Of a stretch of 33,167 nt of DNA, positions 1 through 7,010 are shown one piece after another. A program made the position numbers and the translations under genes. The first letter of the stretch is position 1, and each line of letters opens with the position of its first letter. Where the stretch lies: assembly GCA_024434165.1 (NCBI GenBank), contig QMIW01000047.1:1-33167 (forward strand), read 5' to 3'. Below the pieces are notes generated by a model. The model had not been told where the DNA came from. It ran no database searches and was given only the letters and a program-made list of their open reading frames with translations. This DNA is from Chloroflexota bacterium. GTDB taxonomy: Bacteria; Chloroflexota; Anaerolineae; Anaerolineales; Villigracilaceae.

Positions 1-94
1 GGCGTTTGCTGTCCGCCTCGTACCAGCCCTTCGACTTCACCAGCGCGTGCATTTGTTCCGTCAAATCAGCAATCGTCAATCTCTTCTCGTCCAT
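1..94 (-). CDS. MazG-like nucleotide pyrophosphohydrolase, N-terminal fragment
   Basis: Partial gene running off the left edge; only 31 codons are present, from an ATG at 94. The peptide begins MDEKRLTIADLTEQMHALVK and continues with SKGWYEADSKR. From memory of the family, this resembles the N-terminal helix of short MazG-like (all-alpha NTP pyrophosphatase) proteins, which start with a DLTxxMxxFVxxKGWYxxDSPR-type segment before the metal-binding EAAE motif. That motif lies outside the window, so the assignment rests on the first helix only. No good Shine-Dalgarno sequence precedes the ATG. A factor-independent terminator sits about 20-50 nt upstream on the same strand, so expression would need its own promoter or readthrough of the upstream RNA. 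Confidence 0.55.
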   Translation of the reverse strand, partial: MDEKRLTIADLTEQMHALVKSKGWYEADSKR

Positions 95-110
95 TGTCTA
101 TGGTCCATCG

Positions 111-149
111 TCAAACAAACAAAAACGGCTCGCCAAGTCTGGGAGCCGT
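111..149 (-). terminator. Intrinsic terminator on the minus strand
   Basis: Read on the minus strand, arms acggctc and gagccgt (positions 149-143 and 131-125, one unpaired base inside) enclose a short cca/tgg extension. They are followed immediately by a T-rich run, TTTTTGTTTGTTT. This is a textbook factor-independent terminator for the RNA that begins near 234. Confidence 0.75.
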
Positions 150-234
150 GTGGGCGCACTCAAGCGAACCTAACCAGACCTGGAGGATGTACAGCTTCGA
201 GGGGACGGGTTCGGTCGCTTTGCGGTCAACATGC
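115..234 (-). ncRNA. Candidate structured small RNA (or leader of the MazG-like gene)
   Basis: The interval is bounded by a near-consensus promoter and an intrinsic terminator, both on the minus strand, giving a transcript of about 120 nt. The RNA can fold on itself: the segment around GGCGCA (237-232) can pair with TGCGCC (158-153), and CGAACC further in can pair with GGTTCG, leaving a loop of about 35 nt. I do not recognise the family. It lacks the GGAAGCAGC core of SRP RNA and is short for 6S RNA. Because the MazG-like gene starts about 20 nt beyond the terminator, it could also be a transcription attenuator for that gene. Confidence 0.5.
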
Positions 235-239
235 GCCGA

Positions 240-268
240 ATTATAAGGGTAAAATTGATTTTATGCAA
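240..268 (-). promoter_or_regulatory. Sigma-70-type promoter for the minus-strand small RNA
   Basis: On the minus strand TTGCAT (268-263) is followed after exactly 17 nt by TATAAT (245-240). A start is expected near 234. The box overlaps the start codon of the plus-strand CCA-adding enzyme gene, so the two genes diverge from the same DNA. Confidence 0.65.
250..255 (+). promoter_or_regulatory. -10 box 7 nt before the CCA-adding enzyme start codon
   Basis: TAAAAT lies at 250-255 and the ATG at 263. With usual spacing, transcription would start at or next to the A of the ATG, giving a leaderless mRNA. No -35 box is convincing. The same arrangement recurs at 4812, 19571 (minus) and 19682. Confidence 0.35.
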
Positions 269-1516
269 AAGGATGACGCGCTCCGCCTCCTGCGTGACCC
301 GGACTTGATCCCGCCCATCAAGCAGACTCTCCTCTCGAACATCGCCGCGCAAGCCCAAGCCCTGCACATGCCTTGCTACCTCGTCGGGGGCGTCGTCCGC
401 GACCTGCTGCTGGGAAAACCGGCAAATGATTTGGATGTGATCGTCGAAGGCGATGCGATCAAACTCGGCAAGAAACTTGTCGAAATCCACGGTGGCAAGT
501 TGACGCCGCACTTCAAATTCTACACCGCCATCTGGCATTTACCAGAATCAACCGACTTTGTTGACCTCATCACTGCTCGTAAAGAAATATACGAGAAGCC
601 CGGTGCGTTGCCAACCGTTACGCCGTCCCGCATCGAAGATGACTTGCGCCGGCGCGACTTCACCATCAACGCCATGGCGATCCGGTTGGATGGGGAAGCC
701 TTCGGCGAAATCCTCGACCCATTGGAAGGGCAAACAGACCTCGGGCGGGGAGCGATCCGTGTTCTTCATCCCAAATCGTTTCTCGACGACCCGACCCGCA
801 TCCTCCGCGCCCTGCGTTACGAAGCGCGGTATTCCTTCCAAGTTGAGCCCGCCACCCTGGACCTGATCAACCCCGAAGCGCTGGTGGTCCTCTCCGCGTT
901 GAGCGGCGAACGCCTGCGCCACGAATTGGACTTGATCCTGGAGGAGGAAAGGGCGGCGGCAATTCTTTTGCGCATAGCCAATTTGGGAATAGTGAACTTC
1001 ATCCACCCGAAAATTCCCGAATTCAATCAACGTCATGCCAGCCTCCTTGAAATGGATGCGAGTCTCGACGTTCCAGCCGACCGCCGGGCGTTGGGGTACA
1101 TGCTCTGGTTCATGGATTTATCCGAAGATGAGGTCTTTTCCATTGCCAGCCGCCTGGATTTCACCAACGAGTTGACTTTATCCGTTTGGGCGGCGGCACA
1201 GTTGAAACGCAGCCTTCCGCACCTGATAGGAGCAAGACCAAGCGAGTGGACGTATGCGCTGGAAAAACTGCCGCTGCTTTCGATCTATGCGGTTTATCTC
1301 GTTACGCGCGTAAACGCCCTGCTCGATTACATTTCGTTGTGGCGGCACGTCAAACCGCAGACAACCGGCGACGACCTGAAGGCGAGGGGACTCCCGCCCG
1401 GTCCGCGGTATGGCGAGATTTTGACGGCTTTGCGCTCCGCGTGGCTCGACGGCGGGTTATCAAACAAGGCGGAGGAGGAAGAACTCCTCCGTAAACTGCT
1501 GTCGGACCACCCGTAG
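263..1516 (+). CDS. CCA tRNA nucleotidyltransferase / poly(A) polymerase family protein
   Basis: 417 aa. Class II tRNA nucleotidyltransferase family: template-independent addition or repair of the 3' CCA of tRNA, or addition of poly(A) tails in some members. The nucleotidyltransferase head has LVGGVVRDLLLG at residues 40-51, with the metal-binding Asp pair D56/D58 (NDLDVIVEG). RRDFTINAMA at 130-139 and the DPTRILRALRYEARY motif of the neck domain near 177-190 follow. The rest is helical body and tail. The reading frame is open upstream to position 47, but nothing there resembles the family. The ATG at 263 places the first helix correctly and has a -10 box 7 nt upstream. No HD phosphohydrolase domain is evident. 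Sequence alone does not separate CCA-adding from poly(A)-adding activity. The window's single tRNA has no encoded CCA, consistent with a need for the enzyme. Confidence 0.88.
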   Translation: MQKDDALRLLRDPDLIPPIKQTLLSNIAAQAQALHMPCYLVGGVVRDLLLGKPANDLDVIVEGDAIKLGKKLVEIHGGKLTPHFKFYTAIWHLPESTDFVDLITARKEIYEKPGALPTVTPSRIEDDLRRRDFTINAMAIRLDGEAFGEILDPLEGQTDLGRGAIRVLHPKSFLDDPTRILRALRYEARYSFQVEPATLDLINPEALVVLSALSGERLRHELDLILEEERAAAILLRIANLGIVNFIHPKIPEFNQRHASLLEMDASLDVPADRRALGYMLWFMDLSEDEVFSIASRLDFTNELTLSVWAAAQLKRSLPHLIGARPSEWTYALEKLPLLSIYAVYLVTRVNALLDYISLWRHVKPQTTGDDLKARGLPPGPRYGEILTALRSAWLDGGLSNKAEEEELLRKLLSDHP

Positions 1517-1537
1517 CGCATTCGAGAGGATATTGCC

Positions 1538-3865
1538 ATGTCTATGCCTCAAAATATTGAAGCGAATGTGAGGGGAAATTTCAGCGGGAATTTGGTCGCC
1601 GGGAATTACAACATCGTCGTCAACAACCCGAATGGCGGGGTCGTGAACGTGGCGCCGCCTTCGGCGGTGCCGTCTGCGGAGCCTCGCACAAGACCGGTCA
1701 ACCTTCGCCCCCGTGATTTTCCCGGTTTATTGGACCGCGCCGCGGAAATGGAGGCGCTTGCCGCTGCCATTCAGTCCTCGATGCCTGCTGCGGTATCCGG
1801 CGAAAGCGGTATCGGAAAAACCGCGCTGTTGCGCAGGGCGGCGCATCTTGCCGGGACGAAAAACTTCCGCGATGGGGTTGTTTATCTGGCGGCGCGTGAG
1901 ACCGCCCGCGACGACCTGTTGCAGGATATTTACGATTCGTTCTTTGCAGCAGGCGCGGGATACAAACCCCCCGACGGCGAACTCCGCGCAAAATTGAAGG
2001 ACATTCACAGCTTGATCATTCTGGATGACCTTGCCTTGAATCGTGAAGAGGTCTCTTTTATTCTGGACGCCATGCCTCGCAGCATGTTCATCCTTGCGTC
2101 TGCCGAACGTGTGCTGTGGGGTGAAGGTCAGGCGGTCTCGTTGGATGGTCTGCCCGAAGCAGAAGCCGTCCAACTCTTTGAGAGGGAATTGGGACGCCCG
2201 CTCGCCGAAGATGAAAGACCGGTTGCGCTTCAAATTTGCCGGATGCTCTTAACGCACCCCCTTCGGATTTTACAAACCGCCTCGATGCTTCGGGAGGACG
2301 GACTCTCGCTCCCGCAGGCATTGCAAAGGCTGACGGCGACCCGCACCCAATCGCCGGCGGTGGAGATGGCGATTCAAAATTCCAGCGACACGCAGAAGAA
2401 GGTTTTCAGCCTGCTGGCGGCGGCTGGCGGGTTTGCCCTGACCCGCGACCATCTGCTGGCGATGATTCCCGCCGCGAACTTCAATGATGAGGTGAAATCC
2501 CTGATTCGGCGTGGATTCATTTTGGAGGAAGGATCAAGCCTGAGTCTAAGCAGCGATGCGGCGTCTTCCCTTGCGCGGCTGTGGAATTTGACCGATTGGG
2601 AGGATGCGCTAATCGGTCACTTCACGAACTGGCTGAAGACGGGTCCGCAGGATATGCTGGTGGACCAGGCGTCGGACCTGCTGTTCCACCTGCTCAAGCG
2701 GACGGGCGAGAAAAAGCAGTGGCCCCAGTTGGTGATTTTGGGGAGAACCCTGGAGCGTATTTCCATCCTGCAAAAAAAGTGGCAGAGATGGACGCAGATT
2801 CTGGATCTGCTGAAAATGGCGGCACGCGCCCTGATGGACAAACAACTCGAAGGCTGGGTGCTGCACCAGTTGGGCGTCCGCTCGATGGGCCTCGGCGCGA
2901 AATTGGAGGCGCAGGAATTTTTCAAACAGGCGCTGAATGTGCGCCGCGCAATTGGCGACAAGGGCGGTATTCAGGTCACACAGCATAACCTGAACGTTCT
3001 GGCAAGCCCGCCGGTTCCCCCAAAGGTTGGGAAGTCCTCGCCGGCGGGATCGAGCAGCTTCGTGCGATGGCTTTTGATTGGCTCGGTGGGCGGAGGGGCA
3101 TTGGCGCTGGCGGCGCTGGCGTTGGTCTTCCTTGCTGTCATCAATTCCGGGAATGACCCCACCCCCGTTCCTCCTCCACCGCCGACCCTGACAGATTTCC
3201 CAACCCCGCCGCCAACATTGACATTCACGCCGTTCGTTCCCACCGAACGCCCCACACAAACACCGACACCCACGCCCGCTTCGGTAGTGGTTTTTGATTT
3301 TGTCAAACAAGCCAATGAAGCCGTATGGGAAACCAGGTTTGACTCCATTGACGGGCAGCCGTTTGAAGCGTTGAAGTTCCTGACCGATTTGCCGCGGCCT
3401 TCGCCGGAGGAATTTGCCTCTTCGAATGAAACGCCATACGCCGGATGGCAGCCGTTCCCTTTGATGGAAGATGCGTCGAAAGACGACGAAGTGGCGCTGC
3501 TTACGTATCCGTTTTTCAACGCGCGTTGGGTGCGGGGAACCTACGACCTGACTTCGTTCAGGCTTCAACCCGGGGACGTGTTCAAGGCGCGCATCGGTTA
3601 TAAACTTTTACCCGGCGAATTTAAATTGAATTCCAGATACGTGACGTTTGCCGTTTACTTTTACGAGCCGAACGCACCCGATCCCCGCATGATCGGTGAG
3701 TTTGTCGAGTTTTATGACGGCGCGGTCAGCGAATGGGAGTTTCCGATTCCGGGCGAGCTCACCGGAAGCCGGGGATTTTTCGTGCTCGAAGTGCATTCGG
3801 GCAACGACCTCCCCGCGGAGTGGCTCGTCTGGCTCGACGCCCAACTCATCGGTCTTCCGCGCTAA
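1538..3865 (+). CDS. Membrane-anchored NB-ARC/STAND ATPase with exported C-terminal domain
   Basis: 775 aa; the start has GAGAGGA 8 nt upstream. Residues 8-38 are a Gly/Asn/Val-rich segment (NVRGNFSGNLVAGNYNIVV) resembling the beta-arch amyloid motifs found at the N-termini of some bacterial NLR-like proteins. A STAND ATPase core follows, with Walker A GESGIGKT at 88-95 and Walker B LIILDDL at 159-165. A winged-helix-like region lies near 285-345. A helical, weakly TPR-like stretch spans about 370-480, including QEFFKQALNVRRAIGDKGG. A single membrane helix at about 509-536 leads to a Pro/Thr-rich spacer (540-580) and a predicted beta-rich domain of about 195 residues. The topology would put the ATPase in the cytoplasm and the C-terminal domain outside. 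STAND proteins act as nucleotide-switched oligomerising sensors; what this one senses or triggers is not visible. No effector domain such as a nuclease, TIR or protease is fused to it. Confidence 0.75.
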   Translation: MSMPQNIEANVRGNFSGNLVAGNYNIVVNNPNGGVVNVAPPSAVPSAEPRTRPVNLRPRDFPGLLDRAAEMEALAAAIQSSMPAAVSGESGIGKTALLRRAAHLAGTKNFRDGVVYLAARETARDDLLQDIYDSFFAAGAGYKPPDGELRAKLKDIHSLIILDDLALNREEVSFILDAMPRSMFILASAERVLWGEGQAVSLDGLPEAEAVQLFERELGRPLAEDERPVALQICRMLLTHPLRILQTASMLREDGLSLPQALQRLTATRTQSPAVEMAIQNSSDTQKKVFSLLAAAGGFALTRDHLLAMIPAANFNDEVKSLIRRGFILEEGSSLSLSSDAASSLARLWNLTDWEDALIGHFTNWLKTGPQDMLVDQASDLLFHLLKRTGEKKQWPQLVILGRTLERISILQKKWQRWTQILDLLKMAARALMDKQLEGWVLHQLGVRSMGLGAKLEAQEFFKQALNVRRAIGDKGGIQVTQHNLNVLASPPVPPKVGKSSPAGSSSFVRWLLIGSVGGGALALAALALVFLAVINSGNDPTPVPPPPPTLTDFPTPPPTLTFTPFVPTERPTQTPTPTPASVVVFDFVKQANEAVWETRFDSIDGQPFEALKFLTDLPRPSPEEFASSNETPYAGWQPFPLMEDASKDDEVALLTYPFFNARWVRGTYDLTSFRLQPGDVFKARIGYKLLPGEFKLNSRYVTFAVYFYEPNAPDPRMIGEFVEFYDGAVSEWEFPIPGELTGSRGFFVLEVHSGNDLPAEWLVWLDAQLIGLPR

Positions 3866-3895
3866 ATCTTCAAAGGCAGGCACAATCCCGAATCC

Positions 3896-4687
3896 ATGAC
3901 ATCGCTAAACCTTCAACCCTATCTTGAGTTTGCCGCTTCCCTTGCGTATCACGCGGGGAAGATCACTTTAAGATATTTCAACACGGGCGTCAAACCGGAC
4001 CGCAAAGCGAACAACGACCCGGTCACCATCGCCGACCGCGAAGCGGAAGCCTACGTCCGCGCGGAGGTGGAGAAGAATTATCCGGGTCACGCCATTGTCG
4101 GGGAGGAATACGGCGAAAATCCCCCTCCCTCCGGGGGAAGCGCCGGGGGTGAGAATGGCTTTCGCTGGATCGTGGACCCGATTGACGGGACGATTTCATT
4201 TATCCGCGGCGTGCCGTTGTACGGCGTGTTGATCGCGCTGGAAATCGAAGGCGTGGTGAAAGTGGGGGCGGCGTACTTCCCGCCGTTGGATGAAATGCTG
4301 ACCGCCGCCGATGGACTGGGTTGTTGGTGCAACGGCCGCCGGGCGCGGGTGTCGAAGGTGAGTAAACTCTCCGAGGCTTGTGTGGTCACATCGGATTTTC
4401 AACACCTGACTGCAAGGATGAACGACATCGTCCATCGTTTTGAGCAGTCGAACGCCCTCTTGCGGACGTGGGGCGACGCCTACGGTTATTTGCTGGTTGC
4501 CACCGGGCGCGCGGAGGTGGCGCTCGACCCGCGCATGGACGTGTACGATTGCGGACCGTATCCCGTCATCATGAAAGAGGCGGGTGGATACTTCGGCTCG
4601 TGGGGCGGGGAGGAGGGGCACACTCACGGGGAGGGGATCGCCTGTAATGCGGCGCTCAAGCCCGAGGTCCTGAAACTGATGCGTTAA
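3896..4687 (+). CDS. Inositol monophosphatase-family phosphatase, probably histidinol-phosphatase (HisN type)
   Basis: 263 aa, about the usual length for the family. Mg-dependent phosphatase fold. The GEE motif is at residues 69-71, DPIDGT (normally the metal-binding core) at 94-99, and VYDCGPYPVIMKEAGG at 216-231 supplies the late Asp. The WGDAYGYLLVATGRAEVALD segment resembles HisN-type histidinol-phosphate phosphatases, the last-but-one step of histidine synthesis. Inositol-1-phosphatase or a nucleotide phosphatase role cannot be excluded. No his genes lie nearby. The gene begins 30 nt after the STAND gene and may be co-transcribed with it; a CACAAT sequence 9 nt before the ATG could be a weak promoter of its own. 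A long inverted repeat follows the stop codon. Confidence 0.8.
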   Translation: MTSLNLQPYLEFAASLAYHAGKITLRYFNTGVKPDRKANNDPVTIADREAEAYVRAEVEKNYPGHAIVGEEYGENPPPSGGSAGGENGFRWIVDPIDGTISFIRGVPLYGVLIALEIEGVVKVGAAYFPPLDEMLTAADGLGCWCNGRRARVSKVSKLSEACVVTSDFQHLTARMNDIVHRFEQSNALLRTWGDAYGYLLVATGRAEVALDPRMDVYDCGPYPVIMKEAGGYFGSWGGEEGHTHGEGIACNAALKPEVLKLMR

Positions 4688-4694
4688 CTTTGGG

Positions 4695-4743
4695 GCGGCG
4701 ATTGCCTCCCATGCCGAATCCGCTTCGGGAGGCGCATCGCCGC
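4695..4743. repeat. Long imperfect inverted repeat, possible terminator
   Basis: Arms gcggcgattgcctccc (4695-4710) and gggaggcgcatcgccgc (4727-4743) pair over about 16 bp with one mismatch/bulge, around a 16-nt loop that itself contains ccgaa/ttcgg. It begins 8 nt after the phosphatase stop codon. There is no T-run, so it may be a stable mRNA 3' end or an interspersed palindromic element rather than a classic terminator. Confidence 0.6.
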
Positions 4744-4811
4744 GCTCACTTCAATCACTCACCTGGCGAGTTAATCCTCTTTTAATGCTGTACGGCTGGA
4801 CAAACCTAACG

Positions 4812-4817
4812 TATAAT
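4812..4817 (+). promoter_or_regulatory. -10 box giving a probable leaderless transcript
   Basis: A perfect TATAAT at 4812-4817 lies 7 nt before the ATG at 4825. The expected start is at the ATG itself, and no ribosome binding site is present. The -35 region is not consensus. Confidence 0.5.
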
Positions 4818-4824
4818 CGAAGCC

Positions 4825-5412
4825 ATGATCGAGGAGAAAAACACCCGCCTGCCGTATCGTCTGCGAGAGCCCTTCCTAAGCAAAACGGAAGCGGCTCTTT
4901 TTCGTTTGCTGACCGAAATGATGGGCATGCGATATGTGATCTGCCCAAAGGTGGCATTGAGCGATTTGTTCATCATCCTGCGCCCGAACGAGAACGTGCA
5001 TTTCTTCAATAAAATCTTTCGCAAGCATGTGGACTTTTTGTTATGCGACCCGGTCACATACGCGCCTTCGTTCGGTGTGGAAATCGTCAAACCGATCGCC
5101 AGGGATGGCGTCCGCGAAGCGGATAAATTCATGGAGGAACTGTTCACCGACGCCGGGGTTCCGCTTGTTCACATTCCTTCGCACGAACAGTACGACCCGG
5201 CGGATATCATTGCGCTTTTTCAACTGGCGGTGGTGAAGGTGGGAAAAACTTCATCGGTGCGGGTCGAGAACCCGGTGGATACGGTTCCGAACTGCCCGGT
5301 GTGCGGGAAGATGATGGTGCTGCGCATCCACCGCGGCGGCGCGGACAAGGGCAGGAAATATTACGGGTGCATTGACAGCCCGCGCTGCAGCGGTACGGTC
5401 TCCATCGAATAA
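4825..5412 (+). CDS. DUF2726-like protein with C-terminal topoisomerase-type C4 zinc finger
   Basis: 195 aa. Residues 15-135 resemble DUF2726, a domain with a predicted restriction-endonuclease-like fold. It opens with FLSKTEAALFRLL, has KHVDFLLCDP at 67-76 and GVEIVKP at 84-90, followed by a long helix (ADKFMEELFTDAGVPLVHIP). In the better-known members the strand reads AIELDG; here the acidic position after the Glu is replaced (EIV), so catalytic ability is doubtful. Residues 157-188 form a zinc ribbon of the topoisomerase I C-terminal type, with CPVC (C157, C160) and later C182 and C188 (CIDSPRC). The combination suggests a nucleic-acid-binding protein. Function is unknown. It converges with the following minus-strand gene, with a 2-nt gap. 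Confidence 0.65.
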   Translation: MIEEKNTRLPYRLREPFLSKTEAALFRLLTEMMGMRYVICPKVALSDLFIILRPNENVHFFNKIFRKHVDFLLCDPVTYAPSFGVEIVKPIARDGVREADKFMEELFTDAGVPLVHIPSHEQYDPADIIALFQLAVVKVGKTSSVRVENPVDTVPNCPVCGKMMVLRIHRGGADKGRKYYGCIDSPRCSGTVSIE

Positions 5413-5414
5413 AA

Positions 5415-6338
5415 TCAACCCGGCGGCATGGCGGGGATGAAGTGCCTTTCGAGTTCAGAGGCGTAATTCGCCCCGGCTGTTTCCCGATGTTCCTTCAACC
5501 AATCGCGCAGGCTGGTCTTGCAGCGCGGCGGTTCTTTTGAGACGAGCAGGTTTGCCATCAAGCCGTCCACTTCTTCGGGGGTCAGCATCACATCGCGGAC
5601 GAAAAGGCTGATGAATTGCGCCGCCAGCAATGCGAGACGGGGCGGGAAGGGGATGAGCGGGCGTTTCTTTCCAATCGTTTCACCGATCAATTCCACCATT
5701 TCCTTGAACGTGAATTCATCGGGACCGACCGCGTCCCAGGTGTAATTTTCGGTTTTATAAACGGCTTCCACTGCAAGTTCGGCGAGATCATCCACGTAGA
5801 CGGGCGAGAGGCGGTATGCGCCACTGCCCGGCAAACCAAAGATGGGGAACCGCCGCAGCAGCCAGGCGATATTGTTGATGAGGATATCCTCTTTGCCGAA
5901 CAGCACCGTTGGGCGCAGGATGGCGTAGCCCATTCCTGATTCCATCACCGCTTTTTCGTTGGCGGCTTTGCCCCAGAAATACGGCAGATGCGAATCGGCA
6001 GACGGGTTTGTGATGCTGATGTGAACCACGCGCTTCACGCCCGACCGGGCAGCTGCGTTGACCAGCGCGCGGGTGTTTTCCACCGCTTTGGGCTGGGTGT
6101 TCGCGCCTTTATCGAAACGCACCCAATACGTGTTGACCAGCACATCCACGCCGCGCAGGGATTGGATCATTTCATCCTGGTTCGAGAAATCCAACGGAAA
6201 GACCTTCACTTTTCCATTGAACGGGTCGGGACGATTGGGGTGTCCCGTCAAATTGATTACCTCCTCGCCGCGCGCGAGCAGGCGTTTGGTGATGTACTTT
6301 CCCGAATAGGAAAACGCCCCAGTAACTGCAATCTTCAT
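5415..6338 (-). CDS. NAD(P)-binding atypical SDR / NmrA-like epimerase family protein
   Basis: 307 aa. The N-terminal Rossmann motif is MKIAVTGAFSYSGKYI, a GxxxxxG nucleotide-binding loop of atypical short-chain dehydrogenases related to NDUFA9 and NmrA. HISITNPS, the ALRPTVLFG-like segment (AILRPTVLFGKED) and VYVDDLAELAVEAV further along are typical of this subgroup. The classical YxxxK pair is not obvious; a FWGKAANEKAV segment occupies the region. The substrate is unknown, and some relatives are redox-sensing or quinone-linked proteins. The start codon overlaps the stop of the upstream GbsR/MarR-type regulator (ATGA), so both are translated from one mRNA and probably controlled by that regulator. 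Confidence 0.75.
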   Translation of the reverse strand: MKIAVTGAFSYSGKYITKRLLARGEEVINLTGHPNRPDPFNGKVKVFPLDFSNQDEMIQSLRGVDVLVNTYWVRFDKGANTQPKAVENTRALVNAAARSGVKRVVHISITNPSADSHLPYFWGKAANEKAVMESGMGYAILRPTVLFGKEDILINNIAWLLRRFPIFGLPGSGAYRLSPVYVDDLAELAVEAVYKTENYTWDAVGPDEFTFKEMVELIGETIGKKRPLIPFPPRLALLAAQFISLFVRDVMLTPEEVDGLMANLLVSKEPPRCKTSLRDWLKEHRETAGANYASELERHFIPAMPPG

Positions 6339-6868
6339 TTCAAAACTCCTAGAATGGATTTGACGTTCGTAATGCCCAGCTTTTCCAGTTTGATGACTGC
6401 GCTGGCGAGACTATCTATCGCGTTGAAGAATTCCCGGAGGGCTTTCACTCTCTCGCGGATGAAATTCACTTCCGCTTCATCGCCGGACACCGCGCCTGAT
6501 TCAAGTTGAGCGAGCGTTTCTCCCACCGAGCGGACCGCGCGGTCGAACTCGCTGTTCTGTCGTTCCTTCAAAATCGAGCGGATCGCTGCATAGAAATCGG
6601 TCTCGGCTTCGTAGTAATCCTTGCGGTCGCCGAGTTTGGTGGAGCGGTGCACCAAGCCCATGCGCGCCAGCGTCCGCACCTCGGTGCTGACCGCGCCCTT
6701 GGTCAAGCCGGTCTGCGCCGCGATCTCATCCAGCGGGAGCGGAACAGGGGAGAGATACAACACGCCAAAGATCGCGCCCATGCCTTTGGGGAACCCCCAA
6801 AACCGGCTGATCTGGCTCAGGCTTTCGGTGAAGTCCTTTTTCAATTGCGGGAGTTTGACGGTTGCCAT
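6335..6868 (-). CDS. GbsR/MarR-family transcriptional regulator
   Basis: 177 aa. Opens with a helix and the characteristic FWGFPKGMGAIFGVLYLSP segment of GbsR-type regulators. The winged helix follows at about residues 45-85 (LPLDEIAAQTGLTKGAVSTEVRTLARMGLV), then a wing with RSTKLGDRKDYYEAE. The C-terminal half is helical and probably dimerises. Family members repress nearby genes and respond to small ligands. The start is supported by AAAGGCGAG upstream. The promoter immediately upstream overlaps an 18-bp palindrome, so autorepression together with the downstream SDR gene is the likely mode of regulation. The ligand is not deducible. Confidence 0.8.
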   Translation of the reverse strand: MATVKLPQLKKDFTESLSQISRFWGFPKGMGAIFGVLYLSPVPLPLDEIAAQTGLTKGAVSTEVRTLARMGLVHRSTKLGDRKDYYEAETDFYAAIRSILKERQNSEFDRAVRSVGETLAQLESGAVSGDEAEVNFIRERVKALREFFNAIDSLASAVIKLEKLGITNVKSILGVLK

Positions 6869-6890
6869 GCGCTCGCCTTTTCTTTAGAAC

Positions 6891-6908
6891 GTTTAGTATT
6901 TACTAAAC
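6891..6908. promoter_or_regulatory. 18-bp palindromic operator candidate
   Basis: GTTTAGTATTTACTAAAC has perfect 8-bp arms around a 2-bp centre. It covers the predicted transcription start of the GbsR/MarR regulator gene, 22 bp before its start codon, as expected for an autorepressor operator. Confidence 0.65.
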
Positions 6909-6910
6909 GA

Positions 6911-6939
6911 AGTATACAATTGAATGCGGGACTTGTCAA
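6911..6939 (-). promoter_or_regulatory. Near-consensus promoter of the regulator-SDR operon
   Basis: On the minus strand TTGACA (6939-6934) and TATACT (6916-6911) are separated by exactly 17 nt. The expected start falls inside the adjacent palindrome. Confidence 0.75.
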
Positions 6940-6940
6940 G

Positions 6941-6968
6941 GAACAAAAAGCCGCCGGTAAAGGCGGCT
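6941..6968 (-). terminator. Intrinsic terminator after the exported unknown protein gene
   Basis: On the minus strand AGCCGCC, loop TTTACC, GGCGGCT, then TTTTTGTTC. It lies 42 nt beyond the stop codon at 7011 and ends the M20/exported-protein transcript. Its T-run abuts the -35 box of the next promoter. Confidence 0.75.
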
Positions 6969-7010
6969 GTACGGTATGGCAAAATGCCGGATACATCCTG
7001 CGGTTGGAGG

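Noticed and set aside
120-240. SRP (4.5S) RNA on the plus strand, from an AACCAGACCTGGAGG segment
   Set aside because: The resemblance to the conserved loop is partial, the GGAAGCAGC core is absent, and the promoter and terminator are on the other strand.
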